From: Apostichopus japonicus
Lineage: Eukaryota; Echinodermata; Holothuroidea; Aspidochirotida; Stichopodidae
NCBI RefSeq assembly: GCF_037975245.1
Contig: NC_092579.1
Span: 19,428,678 to 19,492,677, forward strand
Direction: 5' to 3'
Length of the DNA: 64,000 nucleotides
Every line of letters begins with the position of its first letter. Position 1 is the stretch's first letter. The translations under genes were made by a program, and so were the position numbers. Below are positions 27,742 through 39,073 of the stretch, one piece after another. A model generated the notes under the pieces. The model was not told the origin of the DNA and did no database searches. It worked only from the letters and a program-made list of their open reading frames with translations.

Positions 27742-30740
27742 ACTCTTACAAACCATTCAAGGAGACTTTTGATAGTCGGATATTACAGAAAGCGACTGGG
27801 ATGCTAACTCTAAAGTATTGACAATTTACATTTGACATTGCGAAATCCACTTACTTTTGAAGGTCTCACTGAACTAAATTGTTTGACCATCGGCGCATAA
27901 GCTTCAACCCTAAGCTAGGGTTGACTGACAAAGCAGGCCAGTGTCACCGTTTCTAGAAGTGATTGTCAGTTAGTGAGCAATTTGTGATTTCGGTTTATTT
28001 TTCGCCACAGTAGTAAAAATCACATGAAGTTAATTCCAATTCTTAATATTTTTCATTATATTATTGGATGAGAAACACTCATTCAGCAGTAATGTCATCT
28101 AAAAAATTTATGTCAAACATTGCTTTGCTTTGGAAGCTATCGGGGGAGAAATGCCCTTCCACTTGTAACATTCCCCCGCATTCAATTGATTTAATGTAAT
28201 GGTCACATGGTCAATCATAAGTGCATCATCATGATGTCAAATTGCTAAATACACAACCGCATTTCAGTCTATATAGCCTACATTATCAATAATACTTGCA
28301 ATACTTCTTTTTATTAAGAATTCTGACAAATGGTTACCACACTTTCAATTATGAAGATTTAAAGCAGATTGACCTCATATATGTTATATAATTGCATCAA
28401 AGTCAACAGGGCACTACTTATTGTGGGCCACTCACCCATCAAGTATTGTATTGAGGAAACCAAACCCATCGATTATCATGAAGATGCCCAACAGTCCCCA
28501 CCAACCACCCCCCCCTTTTGCATTCACTGATCTAGCATCCCTTTTCGAACCTTCACTCGCGATTGCTCCAAGAACAAGGAGGATGTTTCATTCATTTTCA
28601 GTTGTCTGACCCACCCCCCCCCCCCGAAACAAGAAAAAAAATGAAAGAAGATATGACATTATGGTACTGGGTATATTTGCCTGCACAGATGGGTGGTGGT
28701 TGGGTACCATTCTTGGGATTTATACGTTTTCTTGTTACTACTCATGCCAGCTATGGTGATGCAACTTACACTGAACATTTTCAGGTCAATACCATATTTG
28801 CACCCAATACTGACGAAACTATTCCATGTTCATTTCAGACCTTTTTCGGTGCAACCATGGACCACCACATACATATTTTCCGGGGTAATTAAACTATCAT
28901 ATCAGAAACGATGGAAAGAACATGATAGCAATTACCCGCCTGACAGAAACTTTTCCCTACGTAACAGTGCTTAGGTCAGCAATGTGTCAATCATTGAGGT
29001 AGCAAGTCCCTGTCAAATGTGACTTGATACTATGATACTTCATTGGAATCACCTAATTGTGGTGACGACGGTTTGGCTGCCAGTTAACCAACATCTTCCA
29101 ATTTAATTGTTGTAATCAGTTTTGAGTCGACTTCTTCAACAGTAAAATATCCATCCTTTCAGTATTCCTGTTGATTCAAGTCTTTGATATGACCTTCATG
29201 TGCCATATTGTTCATTAATCTTTTTCATCTACATAATCTTGTGGTGCTAATTTTATCCATGCAAATGTTTGTCAAAAGGCAGAAATAAATCATAAATAAA
29301 AACAGTCGAAGAAGTTTGACCAAAGGTAGGTGACCATATTTGAAAATCTACCATATTTGGGCTCAATGCAACATACCATTAAAAAATAGTGTTCTTAGGA
29401 ATGGCAAGACTTGTTTCCCAGCAGCCACATGATTTTGCTGTAGGCAACAATATTCTCACTACCAATCAGAAGAAAAGATCAGAAATGGTGAACACATTGG
29501 CACACAGTGTAGAGAGAGCCCATATCTTCACAGAAAGAAATGGAATACCATATTAGACATGTATTGGTTATCACAAGAACTACACAAGTGCTTGATGCCA
29601 AAATCTCCTCCTATTGGGGCTGATGTATTACCATACATTGCACGATACCTGTGAGCCACATAATTGTTTCTGATTTTTTTTTCATGTACCAGACACTAGG
29701 TGATGTCCATTCTTTAAAGGTCATCTGATGTATTGCCGGATTGGTACTTCAAGTCAATTTTTATACTCTCTGCTTTGCTGCAGAATTACATTTTCGTAAC
29801 ACAAGACTCACACAGAAAGAAGAAACAGAAAACAAGTATTGATGAAAGTTTAACAGATTGTTATAAGGAATACATATAAAAAGGTGATTGTCATATTGCA
29901 TCATTATGATAGACAGCTTAACTATCTCAAGTGATACATGGTAACATTACATATGTTGTGTTCATGTAGGAAGTAGAAACCTCTCTAGTAAGCTTTGAAT
30001 CTATTCCTTGAATGAGCCTACCGTGTAACTCATGTGATATCAACTTAGTAGATGTTAACTCCCATAAGTCCCAAATAGCACTTTCGAGTCATACTTAACC
30101 ACAACATTCTAGTGAAGATGAGCCGCGACTCCAATTCAGCAAATGGCCACATATATATGCGACCCAAAAAATGTTGAGGAATTTTCACAACATTCTAGAA
30201 AAATAATGGCTGATATCCAATTGCATTTGGTTACCATCATGTACAAATAATATGATGGCAATTTAAAAATTTGTTACACTGTACAGATTTGCAGTCTGGC
30301 AAGAGTCTGGCATGTACCTGTTACGGAACTTGATCATCCCGAAAGGGCAATGAAAACGCAAGGCAAGATGAAAGCAATCACATTGACAGCTTTAACGATA
30401 CAATATGAAAATTGGGCTATTTGAAAGATGGATGTCACCATAATTACATTGGCGCACATAGATAAAAGCTCCATAGATTATATTAGGAACATGTTGTTGA
30501 AAATTTAATGTAAAATATATGTTGCAGAGATGAATATGATTTGTGAAGTAATCCAGTTCATTTCATCTTGGCTGTCATGATGCTGGTGACAGGGAATAGC
30601 ACATATATATCTCCAACCGAAGTCACTTCAAGAAGTCAGATCCTGGTAAATAGGTTGCAAGATCCTAAAGACAGCTGTGCAATAAGGAAAACAGATACAT
30701 GAACACAATGTAAATGAAGGCAAGCTATTCATAAAAGCAG

Positions 30741-30758
30741 TATATATATATATATATA
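30741..30758. repeat. Left part of the (TA)n tract split by the retrotransposon
   Basis: TA repeats abut the retrotransposon's left end and resume at 39079-39119 directly after its right end. The element inserted into a TA microsatellite; a TATA or TATATA duplication fits but cannot be told from the repeat itself. Confidence 0.8.
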
Positions 30759-31607
30759 TGTAGGGACAGTAAAGTACTCAACAACTGTGGAGGTGAAATA
30801 GCGCCCCCTTTTTTTGTTTCTTTGCCATGGGTTGAGATGTTATTCATGTACCACCCATGCTTTCATATCAAGCCATTGTGTATAACATCAACAAGAACTC
30901 TTGTGTACTTTTTCTGCCCATATCTACTGAATCAGGTATGTTTATGTTGTTTCATGTCAGGAGTAATATTAAGAAAGATGTAGGGACTTGCTAGGGATTA
31001 AATCAACACTTGTAATGTATTTAGGGTTGGCTATTTATTGATTATTGTTGAACGTTATTTCTAGTTCAAAGAGTAATTGGGCTTACATAGATTCAACATG
31101 GGAAGGGGTTTTGCGAGGGTAGTAACGTTATGTAAATGCACACATAGTTTATATCACTAAGTACTGTTTAAGTGAGTGATGAGAGATTAAGAAGATCATT
31201 CTGTAGTACATTAAGGTTTTAGTTATACTTCTACTTCTTCCATTTGTTTTTTATTCATTATGCATTTAGCCTTATCCATTGTTTTGTGTTAAGTTAACCT
31301 AACTTGTAAGAAGATCCACGCTCTGTAAACCGAGGGTTTCAGACCCAGAGTGAGAGGTTAAATAAATCATGGATGCTTTCATATCAAGCCATTGTGTATA
31401 ACATCAACAAGAACTCTTGTGTACTTTTTCTGCCCATATCTACTGAATCAGCTGGCTCATGAGCACCACCATCTGCTGTAGTAAATAAGAGGAAGGCTAG
31501 GACGAGGAGGATGGCTAGAGGAGGAAACCTGTGACAACTAGATGAAAGACCTGTGACGGCTGAAATCTGTGGAACACCCCAGGCTCGACCATTGGACCGG
31601 GGCAACA
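30759..31607 (+). repeat. 5' LTR, 849 bp
   Basis: Starts TGTAGGGACAG and ends GGGGCAACA. It contains AATAAA at 31361-31366 and a 79-bp segment present twice (30857-30935 and 31373-31451). The first copy is followed by GTATGT, a splice-donor-like junction. It should carry the promoter; no TATA box is obvious. Confidence 0.95.
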
Positions 31608-31610
31608 TTT

Positions 31611-31628
31611 TGGAGGCACCACCCGGAT
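31611..31628 (+). promoter_or_regulatory. Primer-binding site (candidate)
   Basis: TGGAGGCACCACCCGGAT begins three bases after the 5' LTR and starts with TGG, the complement of a tRNA CCA end. I could not identify the primer tRNA. Confidence 0.6.
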
Positions 31629-31765
31629 AGCAAGGCAGTGTGACTATGCTGTTTAATGTTTAATTATTTCACTAAGATGTTTGTATTTTAAGATAAAGTG
31701 ATTAGATTATTAAGATATAGGCTAACACAGGCCTGGGAATAGTGGTTAGTTGGTTTGTTAGTAAC

Positions 31766-33022
31766 ATGGAGTATCAAGAGCTCGAACAGGTTATTGGGGA
31801 GATCTCCCAAGTTGTGTCGACGTTAGAGGAAGGTCAGTTGAGGGAGGTATGCAACTCAGTTAAACTAGAAGGCCTAGAGGGGAAATCTAAGCTAGCGCTG
31901 AAAAGGCAACTTCTTCGTTATGTCCATGGTGAAGATCTGGAGGGCAGTGAGGATGGGGGGTTGGACGCCCTTAGAAACCTGCTAGCTGATATTAGGATCA
32001 TCAGCCATTCAGACACTGAAAAACCACTTCCCCCTGCCCAGCCTTCTACCTTTCTTATTCCACCCCAGTATCGTAGAACCCCCTCTAGGGTTGATATAGA
32101 GAATGGGTCCTTTCTGCGGAAAGATTTCCGGATTTCGGGGCAGATTGGGGAGCCTGGGCACAAAGACAAGCTGTCCTTTGCTAGTTTAGCCCACCAGATA
32201 GAGGAAGGCCAAAGGAAAAACATCCCCGATGAAGAGATAACAGAGGCTGTTATTCGTGCCATCCAGCCTGGCCTGAGTCTACGTGGCTATTTGGAAAGTC
32301 TTCGTGGCCTGACAATGGCGTCACTTCGGAAGATCCTGCGATCCCACTACCGGGAAGGACAGGCTACCGACCTTTACCATCAGCTGTCCAATGGATCCCA
32401 AGAACCAAAGGAGACCCCCCTACACTTCCTCGTGAGAATGCTGGAGTTACGCCAGAAGGTCATCTTTGCTTCGCAGGAGGCGGACTCAGGTCTTAGCTAT
32501 GAACCTCGTCTGGTCCAGAATATGATGCTCCGAACGCTTCTGACAGGACTTCATAATGACTTTATTAGAGCAGAAGTCACTCCACTGTTGAAGAAGTCCA
32601 CCGTGTCCGATGAGGAGCTGTTTGAGAGCTTCAACGCCGCTTCCAGCGAGGATGACGAGAGACAGAAAAAACATCAAGCTGCTAGAAAAGTTATAAAAGT
32701 GAATGCTGCACTAGCAACCAAAGAAGTGGAGAAGCCAGTGAAGGCGGAAACATCAGTCCAAACCCCAGTCCCATCGGAGATGGAGGCCTTAAAAGCTGAG
32801 ATGGCCAGCCTGAAGGAAATGCTCCTCCAGACCGTTCTCAGTGGGAAAGGGAGCAGAGGCTTGAGACGACCCCCAGGTTGCCAGTCTTGCAGATCAGCAG
32901 GACAGGGTGAGTCTTGTAGACACTGCTACAAGTGTGGCCAGGGAAATCATTTTGCCAGAGAATGTTTTCAGAGGCAGACTCAGGGAAACGGCAGCGGGTT
33001 ACCATCGGGGGGCCAGATGTAA
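31766..33022 (+). CDS. gag: gag polyprotein of the LTR retrotransposon
   Basis: 418 residues from the first ATG in frame, which has A at -3 and G at +4; the frame is open 24 bases further upstream but without an ATG. It encodes the structural capsid and nucleocapsid protein of the virus-like particle. The N-terminal and central parts are helical and charged and have no motif I can name. Near the C-terminus (residues 387-400, 32924-32965) lies a single CCHC zinc knuckle, C-X2-C-X4-H-X4-C, the nucleic-acid-binding motif of nucleocapsids. The stop codon lies inside the predicted frameshift pseudoknot, and the last 11 codons overlap pol. Confidence 0.93.
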   Translation: MEYQELEQVIGEISQVVSTLEEGQLREVCNSVKLEGLEGKSKLALKRQLLRYVHGEDLEGSEDGGLDALRNLLADIRIISHSDTEKPLPPAQPSTFLIPPQYRRTPSRVDIENGSFLRKDFRISGQIGEPGHKDKLSFASLAHQIEEGQRKNIPDEEITEAVIRAIQPGLSLRGYLESLRGLTMASLRKILRSHYREGQATDLYHQLSNGSQEPKETPLHFLVRMLELRQKVIFASQEADSGLSYEPRLVQNMMLRTLLTGLHNDFIRAEVTPLLKKSTVSDEELFESFNAASSEDDERQKKHQAARKVIKVNAALATKEVEKPVKAETSVQTPVPSEMEALKAEMASLKEMLLQTVLSGKGSRGLRRPPGCQSCRSAGQGESCRHCYKCGQGNHFARECFQRQTQGNGSGLPSGGQM

Positions 33023-33043
33023 CCCCAGAATTAAATCAGCCCC
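32983..33043 (+). promoter_or_regulatory. -1 ribosomal frameshift signal: slippery heptamer plus pseudoknot
   Basis: G GGA AAC at 32983-32989 is in the gag frame and fits X XXY YYZ. After a 6-base spacer, GGGTTAC (32996-33002) pairs with GTAACCC (33019-33025), with an inner ATC/GAT pairing. Loop GGGGC (33009-33013) can pair with downstream GCCCC (33039-33043), giving an H-type pseudoknot. Slippage by -1 enters the pol frame at 32989 with no stop. Confidence 0.88.
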
Positions 33044-36000
33044 ATGTCATTTCAAGCATCAACGGCTCCGATTACAGAGTTTTTCCCGACCTAACACCAC
33101 GACAACAAACAAGACTTGCAAAATTGGTTGGAAGACGCTGTTCAATTCAGTGTAAGCTGAATGGATCTGTTGTAACAGGATTGTGGGACACAGGCGCCCA
33201 GGTGTCTATAGTGTCTTTCCAATGGTTGAAGGAGAAGCACCCTAATGCAGAAATACATCAGATAGAGGAATTATTGAACCCACGGGACCTGGACCTGAAA
33301 GCAGCTAATGGCACCAGTATGCCCTTCCAAGGCTGGGTGACATTGATGTTCAGTCTTTCACTAGCTGATGCTGAGAGGGCCCCGGAGATTCAAGTTCCCT
33401 TTCTTGTGAGCGAGTCGACCACCGATGACGTAATCATAGGTTTTAATGTTATTGAAGAAGTCCTAGGCACTAGTCGGACAGAAGGATGTATACAAAACAC
33501 CCTTAAACAACTGTCTTTATCTCTTCCCAGGTTAAGTAGTTGCCAAATTAAAGAGGTTGCTAGCCTGATCCTTGCAGACCGGAGTGAGGAGCTATGCAGT
33601 GTCAGATTGGGAAAGAAGGAAGTCTGCGTGCCCAAGAATGGTATGGTTGAACTGTCATGCAACGTGGACATAGGACCAGTCAGCACACCCGAAACTGTTT
33701 TGTTTGAAGCTGCTGTTGAGGGCCTACCAGATTTGCTTGATCTTCCATCAGTTGTCATACAACTGCCAGTTACCCCTGTCCAGAGGGTACCCATCAAAGT
33801 GTGGGTCATCAACCGCAGTTCGTTTACCATCTTCCTGAGACCGAAAACCGAGTTAGGTAAGCTCAGTCAGCTTAATATGGTACATCCTCTACCCCAACAC
33901 CAGTCCCAGGAAGTTTCCATACAGGCAGTAACAAACCTTTCAACCACTCCTATCAGACAAGAAGCTAACTCAGATTTTGAGCCTGCTGTAGATCTGAGCG
34001 AGCTAGATCTACAACAAGAGGAAATGGCCAGAAGCATGCTTCGACGTCATCGTGGCGCTTTCTCAAGAGACGATGATGATACAGGCTGCATCAAGACAAT
34101 GAAGATGAAGATTAACCTGACCGATGAGACACCAGTGCAGCAGACCTACAGATCTGTTCCCAAGGCCCTGTATAAAGAAGTCAAAGATTATTTAACAGAT
34201 TTACTGAGGAGGGGCTGGATCCAGAAATCTTCGTCTTCTTACTCCTCCCCGACAGTATGCGTGAGAAAGAAGGATGGGACCTTACGCCTCTGCATTGATT
34301 ACAGGGAGCTAAACAGGAAGACTGTGCCTGATCGACAGCCTATACCTCGAGTGGATGATGTGCTAGAAAGTCTCGGCGGTAACAAATGGTTCAGTACCTT
34401 GGACCTCGGGAAAGCCTACCACCAGGGGTTCATGGCAGAAAAGAGTCAACCACTCACAGCCTTTGTTACACCTTGGGGCCTGTTTGAATGGAACCGTATT
34501 CCGTTTGGCCTGATGAACGCACCCGCTACTTTTCAGAGGGGAATGGAAACCTGCTTGGATGGACTTCTTGGCGACATTTGTATGGTTTACCTTGATGATG
34601 TACTGATTTTCAGCCCATCCTTTGAAGAACATGTGAGCCACATTAGTCAAGTCCTGAGTCGATTAGAGGCATATGGAGCCAAACTGCGCACAGACAAATG
34701 TGAACTATTCAGGGGGCAAGTTCGTTACCTCGGCAAGATTGTGACAGGAGATGGTTACATGGTTGATCCTGCGGACACAGTAGCCGTCACCTCCCTCAAG
34801 CAGAAGACACCAACTACAGTAGGAGAGTTGAGGAGAATCCTTGGGCTCTTGGGGTACTACAGGCGGTTCATACCTGATTTTTCGAGGATTGCCAGTCCTC
34901 TGTACAATCTCCTGTCCTCGCAAGAAACACTCAAAGCCAAGAACAAGGTCGAGACTCGGAAAAGATCGAATCAGAAGAAACGACAGTTACCATCTTCCAC
35001 CCCTATAGGTTGGACTGACCAACACCGAGATGTGCTGATCCAGCTGGTTGATAGACTTACCAGTCCCCCGGTAATGGCCTATCCCGATTTTCATGAAGAG
35101 TTTGTGCTTCACACAGATGCGTCGATGGAAGGTTTGGGGTCTGTGTTATACCAACATCAGGAAGGCAAGTTAAGGGTCATCGCCTATGGTTCACGTACTC
35201 TGACTCCTTCAGAGAGAAACTACCACTTACACTCAGGGAAACTGGAGTTCTTGGCATTAAAGTGGTCCATCTGCGAGAAATTCAGACACTACCTCTATTA
35301 CGCCAAATCTTTCACGGTGTACAGCGACAACAACCCGTTGACTTATCTATTGACCACTGCGAAATTGAATGCTACAGGATATAGGTGGGTGGCAGAACTA
35401 GCCGACTTTAATTTCAATATCAGATATCGCCCTGGGAAACAGAATATTGATGCTGATGCACTATCGAGACTGCCGATGGATCCAGAGGCCTACATGCTAG
35501 ACTGTACCCAACGAATGGCAAAGGAGGAGGTTGATGCAACAATGGAAGGTATTGTCGCCCAGTCACAGGAAGGGGATGTATGGGTTTCAGCGGTTGTCAA
35601 AGATGAGGAAGGTCACAAACAGGTCAACAGTTGCCCAAAGCCCACCATCCAACCAGTGTCCAAGGAGGAGATAATCAAGTTGCAAAGAGAGGATCCAGAC
35701 ATTAGACCAGTGCTGGCACATATTAACATGGGAAGACAGCCAACAAGGAGGGAGAGGAAACAGCAGACCAGAACAGTGAAAGCTCTCCTTCGAGAGTGGG
35801 GACGATTGCACATTCATGATGGCATTCTTTGGAGAGAAACCAAGACGAAGCGCCAAATAGTTCTCCCAGCTAGTCTCAAACCGGTGGTACTGAGAGAAAT
35901 GCATTCAGAAATGGGGCACTTAGGTACTGATCGAGTGGTTAGTGCTTTAAGAGACAGGTTCTATTGGCCTTCTATGCAAGCAGACGTTCATCATTTTATA

Positions 36001-37602
36001 ACTAAGGTTTGTACTTGCGTAAAGTCCAAGAAACCACAGAGGAAGACTAAGTCCATGTTAACTAATATTAAGTCAACAGAACCCTTTGAGTTGATATCAA
36101 TTGATTTCCTTCATCTTGAGAAGAGCGTTGGTGGTTATGAGTACATCTTGGTGGTGGTTGATCACTTTACCCGATATTCACAGGCCTATGCAACAACCAA
36201 CAAGTCTGGAAAGACTGCAGCAGAGAAAATATTCAGTGATTTTGTCCTCAGATTCGGGTTTCCGCGACGAATACATCACGACCAGGGTGGGGAGTTTGAG
36301 AACCGACTTTTTCAAAGACTGCAACAGCTCTCCGGTATGGCATCTTCTCGAACAACACCCTACCATCCAGAGGGAAATGGGCAGGTTGAACGCTTCAACC
36401 GTACACTGCTACAAATGCTTAGAAGTCTGACTGATTATCAGAAGTCGAGATGGAAAGAATCCTTGAATAAGGTTGTCCACGCTTACAACTGCACAAAACA
36501 TGAGACCACTGGGTATTCCCCATTCTTTCTTCTGTTTGGAAGATCTCCTCGACTACCGATAGACTTGGCATTCAACCTTAACCCACCGGATACAGAGCAG
36601 ACCACCAGCTATCCAGAATTCGTGAAGCGATGGAAAGAACAGATGAACCAGGCGTATGCCATCGCCAGACAGAATGCAAATGCTGCGGCTGCTTCAAGTA
36701 AGAAACAGTATGATAAGCGAGCTAATGCAACAAACCTGCAGCCAGGTGATAGAGTTTTAATGAGAAATGTTGGTGCATTTCAAGGTCCAGGAAAGTTGCG
36801 ATCATACTGGCAAGACTGTGTATACACTGTTGTCGACAGGAAGGGAGAATCGCCAGTTTACACGATCAAACGAGAAGACAATAATGGCAAACATAAGGTG
36901 GTGCATAGAAATCTCTTGCAGCCCTGTGACTTCCTGATGGGTGACGGAGAGAGGCCAAGACTCGACTTGGAAAGGGAAGTGGACGAGGTACTCTCTGATG
37001 AACCAAATACCATTCCCCCTGCAGACAATGTTGGCCATGATAACGGTGATGACAGTGATAACGAGGACGCTGGACTCTATATTGTTACACCATATCCGCC
37101 CCAACAACATTCAACTGACGACGTTCCACCTGAAGAGACGACAGAATCCACCAGCAGCAGTGACAGTGATGACTGTGCAGACGATCTAGACTTGGCTGAG
37201 GAGACCTCAGAACCAGATTCACAAAGGGGTAGTGACCCTCCCACAGAACGACCAGACACTGAAGATGAGACTTCCGACGGGGACCCAACGCCCATGGTTA
37301 ACCAATCTGCCAGTGATCCGGGGTCGCCAAATTTAGGTGAAAACTGGGGGTCTCACAGGGCTAATGATATTGAACATAGATACCCTTCTAGAGAGAGAGA
37401 AACCCCTGTAATTATAGAGTATGATAGGTTGGGATCTCCTAGGTTGGGGAGACGAAATACTAATGTATGTCATGTTGAGGGCAGTGTTACAGCTACGGGA
37501 AGGGCTAACAATACTAATAACTCATATTATTATCCTGAAAGTATCCAAAGTATTGATGTAAGCTTTTGGGAGCAACCATATCTGTGTGCTATGTATTTGT
37601 AA
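32989..37602 (+). CDS. pol: pol polyprotein (protease, RT, RNase H, integrase), expressed by -1 frameshift
   Basis: 1,537 codons from the slip point, in the -1 frame relative to gag; no independent start is needed. The open frame extends left to 32932 inside gag. Residue numbers below count from 32932. Protease: DTG at 86-88 and an IIG segment further on. Reverse transcriptase: LCIDYRELN, a TLDLGKAYHQ region and the catalytic YLDD at 553-556. RNase H: first Asp in HTDAS at about 729, then a DNNPLTYLL segment. Integrase: zinc site H991, H996, C1027, C1029 (Cys pair as CxC), then D1058, D1117 and E1153, i.e. D-X58-D-X35-E. A GPG-type module follows near 1285, and an acidic Ser/Asp-rich tail of about 200 residues closes the protein. 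All catalytic residues are present. Together with gag it would make a fusion of about 1,945 residues. Confidence 0.96.
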   Translation, partial: RQRVTIGGPDVTPELNQPHVISSINGSDYRVFPDLTPRQQTRLAKLVGRRCSIQCKLNGSVVTGLWDTGAQVSIVSFQWLKEKHPNAEIHQIEELLNPRDLDLKAANGTSMPFQGWVTLMFSLSLADAERAPEIQVPFLVSESTTDDVIIGFNVIEEVLGTSRTEGCIQNTLKQLSLSLPRLSSCQIKEVASLILADRSEELCSVRLGKKEVCVPKNGMVELSCNVDIGPVSTPETVLFEAAVEGLPDLLDLPSVVIQLPVTPVQRVPIKVWVINRSSFTIFLRPKTELGKLSQLNMVHPLPQHQSQEVSIQAVTNLSTTPIRQEANSDFEPAVDLSELDLQQEEMARSMLRRHRGAFSRDDDDTGCIKTMKMKINLTDETPVQQTYRSVPKALYKEVKDYLTDLLRRGWIQKSSSSYSSPTVCVRKKDGTLRLCIDYRELNRKTVPDRQPIPRVDDVLESLGGNKWFSTLDLGKAYHQGFMAEKSQPLTAFVTPWGLFEWNRIPFGLMNAPATFQRGMETCLDGLLGDICMVYLDDVLIFSPSFEEHVSHISQVLSRLEAYGAKLRTDKCELFRGQVRYLGKIVTGDGYMVDPADTVAVTSLKQKTPTTVGELRRILGLLGYYRRFIPDFSRIASPLYNLLSSQETLKAKNKVETRKRSNQKKRQLPSSTPIGWTDQHRDVLIQLVDRLTSPPVMAYPDFHEEFVLHTDASMEGLGSVLYQHQEGKLRVIAYGSRTLTPSERNYHLHSGKLEFLALKWSICEKFRHYLYYAKSFTVYSDNNPLTYLLTTAKLNATGYRWVAELADFNFNIRYRPGKQNIDADALSRLPMDPEAYMLDCTQRMAKEEVDATMEGIVAQSQEGDVWVSAVVKDEEGHKQVNSCPKPTIQPVSKEEIIKLQREDPDIRPVLAHINMGRQPTRRERKQQTRTVKALLREWGRLHIHDGILWRETKTKRQIVLPASLKPVVLREMHSEMGHLGTDRVVSALRDRFYWPSMQADVHHFITKVCTCVKSKKPQRKTKSMLTNIKSTEPFELISIDFLHLEKSVGGYEYILVVVDHFTRYSQAYATTNKSGKTAAEKIFSDFVLRFGFPRRIHHDQGGEFENRLFQRLQQLSGMASSRTTPYHPEGNGQVERFNRTLLQMLRSLTDYQKSRWKESLNKVVHAYNCTKHETTGYSPFFLLFGRSPRLPIDLAFNLNPPDTEQTTSYPEFVKRWKEQMNQAYAIARQNANAAAASSKKQYDKRANATNLQPGDRVLMRNVGAFQGPGKLRSYWQDCVYTVVDRKGESPVYTIKREDNNGKHKVVHRNLLQPCDFLMGDGERPRLDLEREVDEVLSDEPNTIPPADNVGHDNGDDSDNEDAGLYIVTPYPPQQHSTDDVPPEETTESTSSSDSDDCADDLDLAEETSEPDSQRGSDPPTERPDTEDETSDGDPTPMVNQSASDPGSPNLGENWGSHRANDIEHRYPSRERETPVIIEYDRLGSPRLGRRNTNVCHVEGSVTATGRANNTNNSYYYPESIQSIDVSFWEQPYLCAMYL

Positions 37603-38216
37603 GAGACAGAAGGTCTGATTTTTTTTTATATTATGTATATCTATACGTTTAGAAGTCAGGATGTGTCTTGTGTTGTTCGAGTACTAGACTCATGGCAAGA
37701 AGCTGGTTAACCTTAAAAGTTGAGTGACCAAGGATATACAGTGTTGAGAGTTATGGTGGGTTCAGAGTTACTGGACGAATCAGCATAGTTTTGGAAACTG
37801 ATTTGACAAATCCTATTTTTCTTTACAACCTCTTGGGTGTGATTAGAATATTTAACACGTTTGGCCACTGTGTTAAGTCCTAATCTTTGTAAGTTTACAG
37901 TTCCTCTGTGAATAACCATGTATACTACATGTAATTGGATGTCAAAGGTGCTGTTTAGGTGTGGTCACATATACGTTGAGGGTAAACACCTGGTTAACCA
38001 GTCACATTTTGTTTCTTTGGAAAAGCGTAATGGGTGGTTTCCTATTTCAAGTCTGTAACATGCATTGAGTGTTCCTTCTATATTCTGTATTCATTTATTT
38101 TACTTATAACATGCATTGAGTGTTCATTCCATATTCCGTATTCATTTTACTTATTCCAGTTAAGAGTGTTAATGCTAGAAGTCTTGTTGTTGAAATGTTG
38201 GGGACAACATTCCATT
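37603..38216 (+). other. Non-coding spacer between pol and the 3' LTR
   Basis: No envelope or accessory frame. Contains two imperfect 51-bp tandem copies (from 38056 and 38107) with the core TAACATGCATTGAGTGTTC. Confidence 0.75.
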
Positions 38217-38227
38217 AGGGAGGGGAG
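38217..38227 (+). promoter_or_regulatory. Polypurine tract
   Basis: AGGGAGGGGAG two bases before the 3' LTR, the expected primer for plus-strand DNA synthesis. Confidence 0.85.
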
Positions 38228-38229
38228 TG

Positions 38230-39073
38230 TGTAGGGACAGTAAAGTACTCAACAACTGTGGAGGTGAAATAGCGCCCCCTTTTTTTGTTTCTTTGCCATG
38301 GGTTGAGATGTTATTCATGTACCACCCATGCTTTCATATCAAGCCATTGTGTATAACATCAACAAGAACTCTTGTGTACTTTTTCTGCCCATATCTACTG
38401 AATCAGGTATGTTTATGTTGTTTCATGTCAGGAGTAATATTAAGAAAGATGTAGGGACTTGCTAGGGATTAAATCAACACTTGTAATGTATTTAGGGTTG
38501 GCTATTTATTGATTATTGTTGAACGTTATTTCTAGTTCAAAGAGTAATTGGGCTTACATAGATTCAACATGGGAAGGGGTTTTGCGAGGGTAGTAACGTT
38601 ATGTAAATGCACACATAGTTTATATCACTAAGTACTGTTTAAGTGAGTGATGAGAGATTAAGAAGATCATTCTGTAGTACATTAAGGTTTTAGTTATACT
38701 TCTACTTCTTCCATTTGTTTTTTATTCATTATGCATTTAGCCTTATCCATTGTTTTGTGTTAAGTTAACCTAACTTGTAAGAAGATCCACGCTCTGTAAA
38801 CCGAGGGTTTCAGACCCAGAGTGAGAGGTTAAATAAATCATGGATGCTTTCATATCAAGCCATTGTGTATAACATCAACAAGAACTCTTGTGTACTTTTT
38901 CTGCCCATATCTACTGAATCAGCTGGCTCATGAGCACCACCATCTGCTGTAGTAAATAAGAGGAAGGCTAGGACGAGGAGGATGGCTAGAGGAGGAAACC
39001 TGTGACAACTAGATGAAAGACCTGTGACGGCTGAAATCTGTGGAACACCCCAGGCTCGACCATTGGACCGGGG

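Larger units (their letters stand above)
25310..30740. other. Non-coding stretch, no gene seen
   Basis: Beyond the repeats listed separately I see no gene. Runs of ATTCTACA-type units occur at about 25752-25825. A degraded repeat end resembling the hAT-type family (GTAGCCAGGAATT) lies near 27001. Between 28.9 and 30.7 kb the DNA is plain AT-rich sequence with AATAAA motifs near 29287 but no frame to go with them. It could be intron or 3' flank of the minus-strand gene upstream of the retrotransposon. Confidence 0.45.

Noticed and set aside
31384-31608. Minus-strand open frame in the LTR (also at 38855-39283)
   Set aside because: Duplicated simply because the LTR is duplicated; antisense to the element and without known motifs.
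37603-38216. Envelope-like gene after pol
   Set aside because: No open frame of useful length; only a 51-bp tandem repeat and the polypurine tract.
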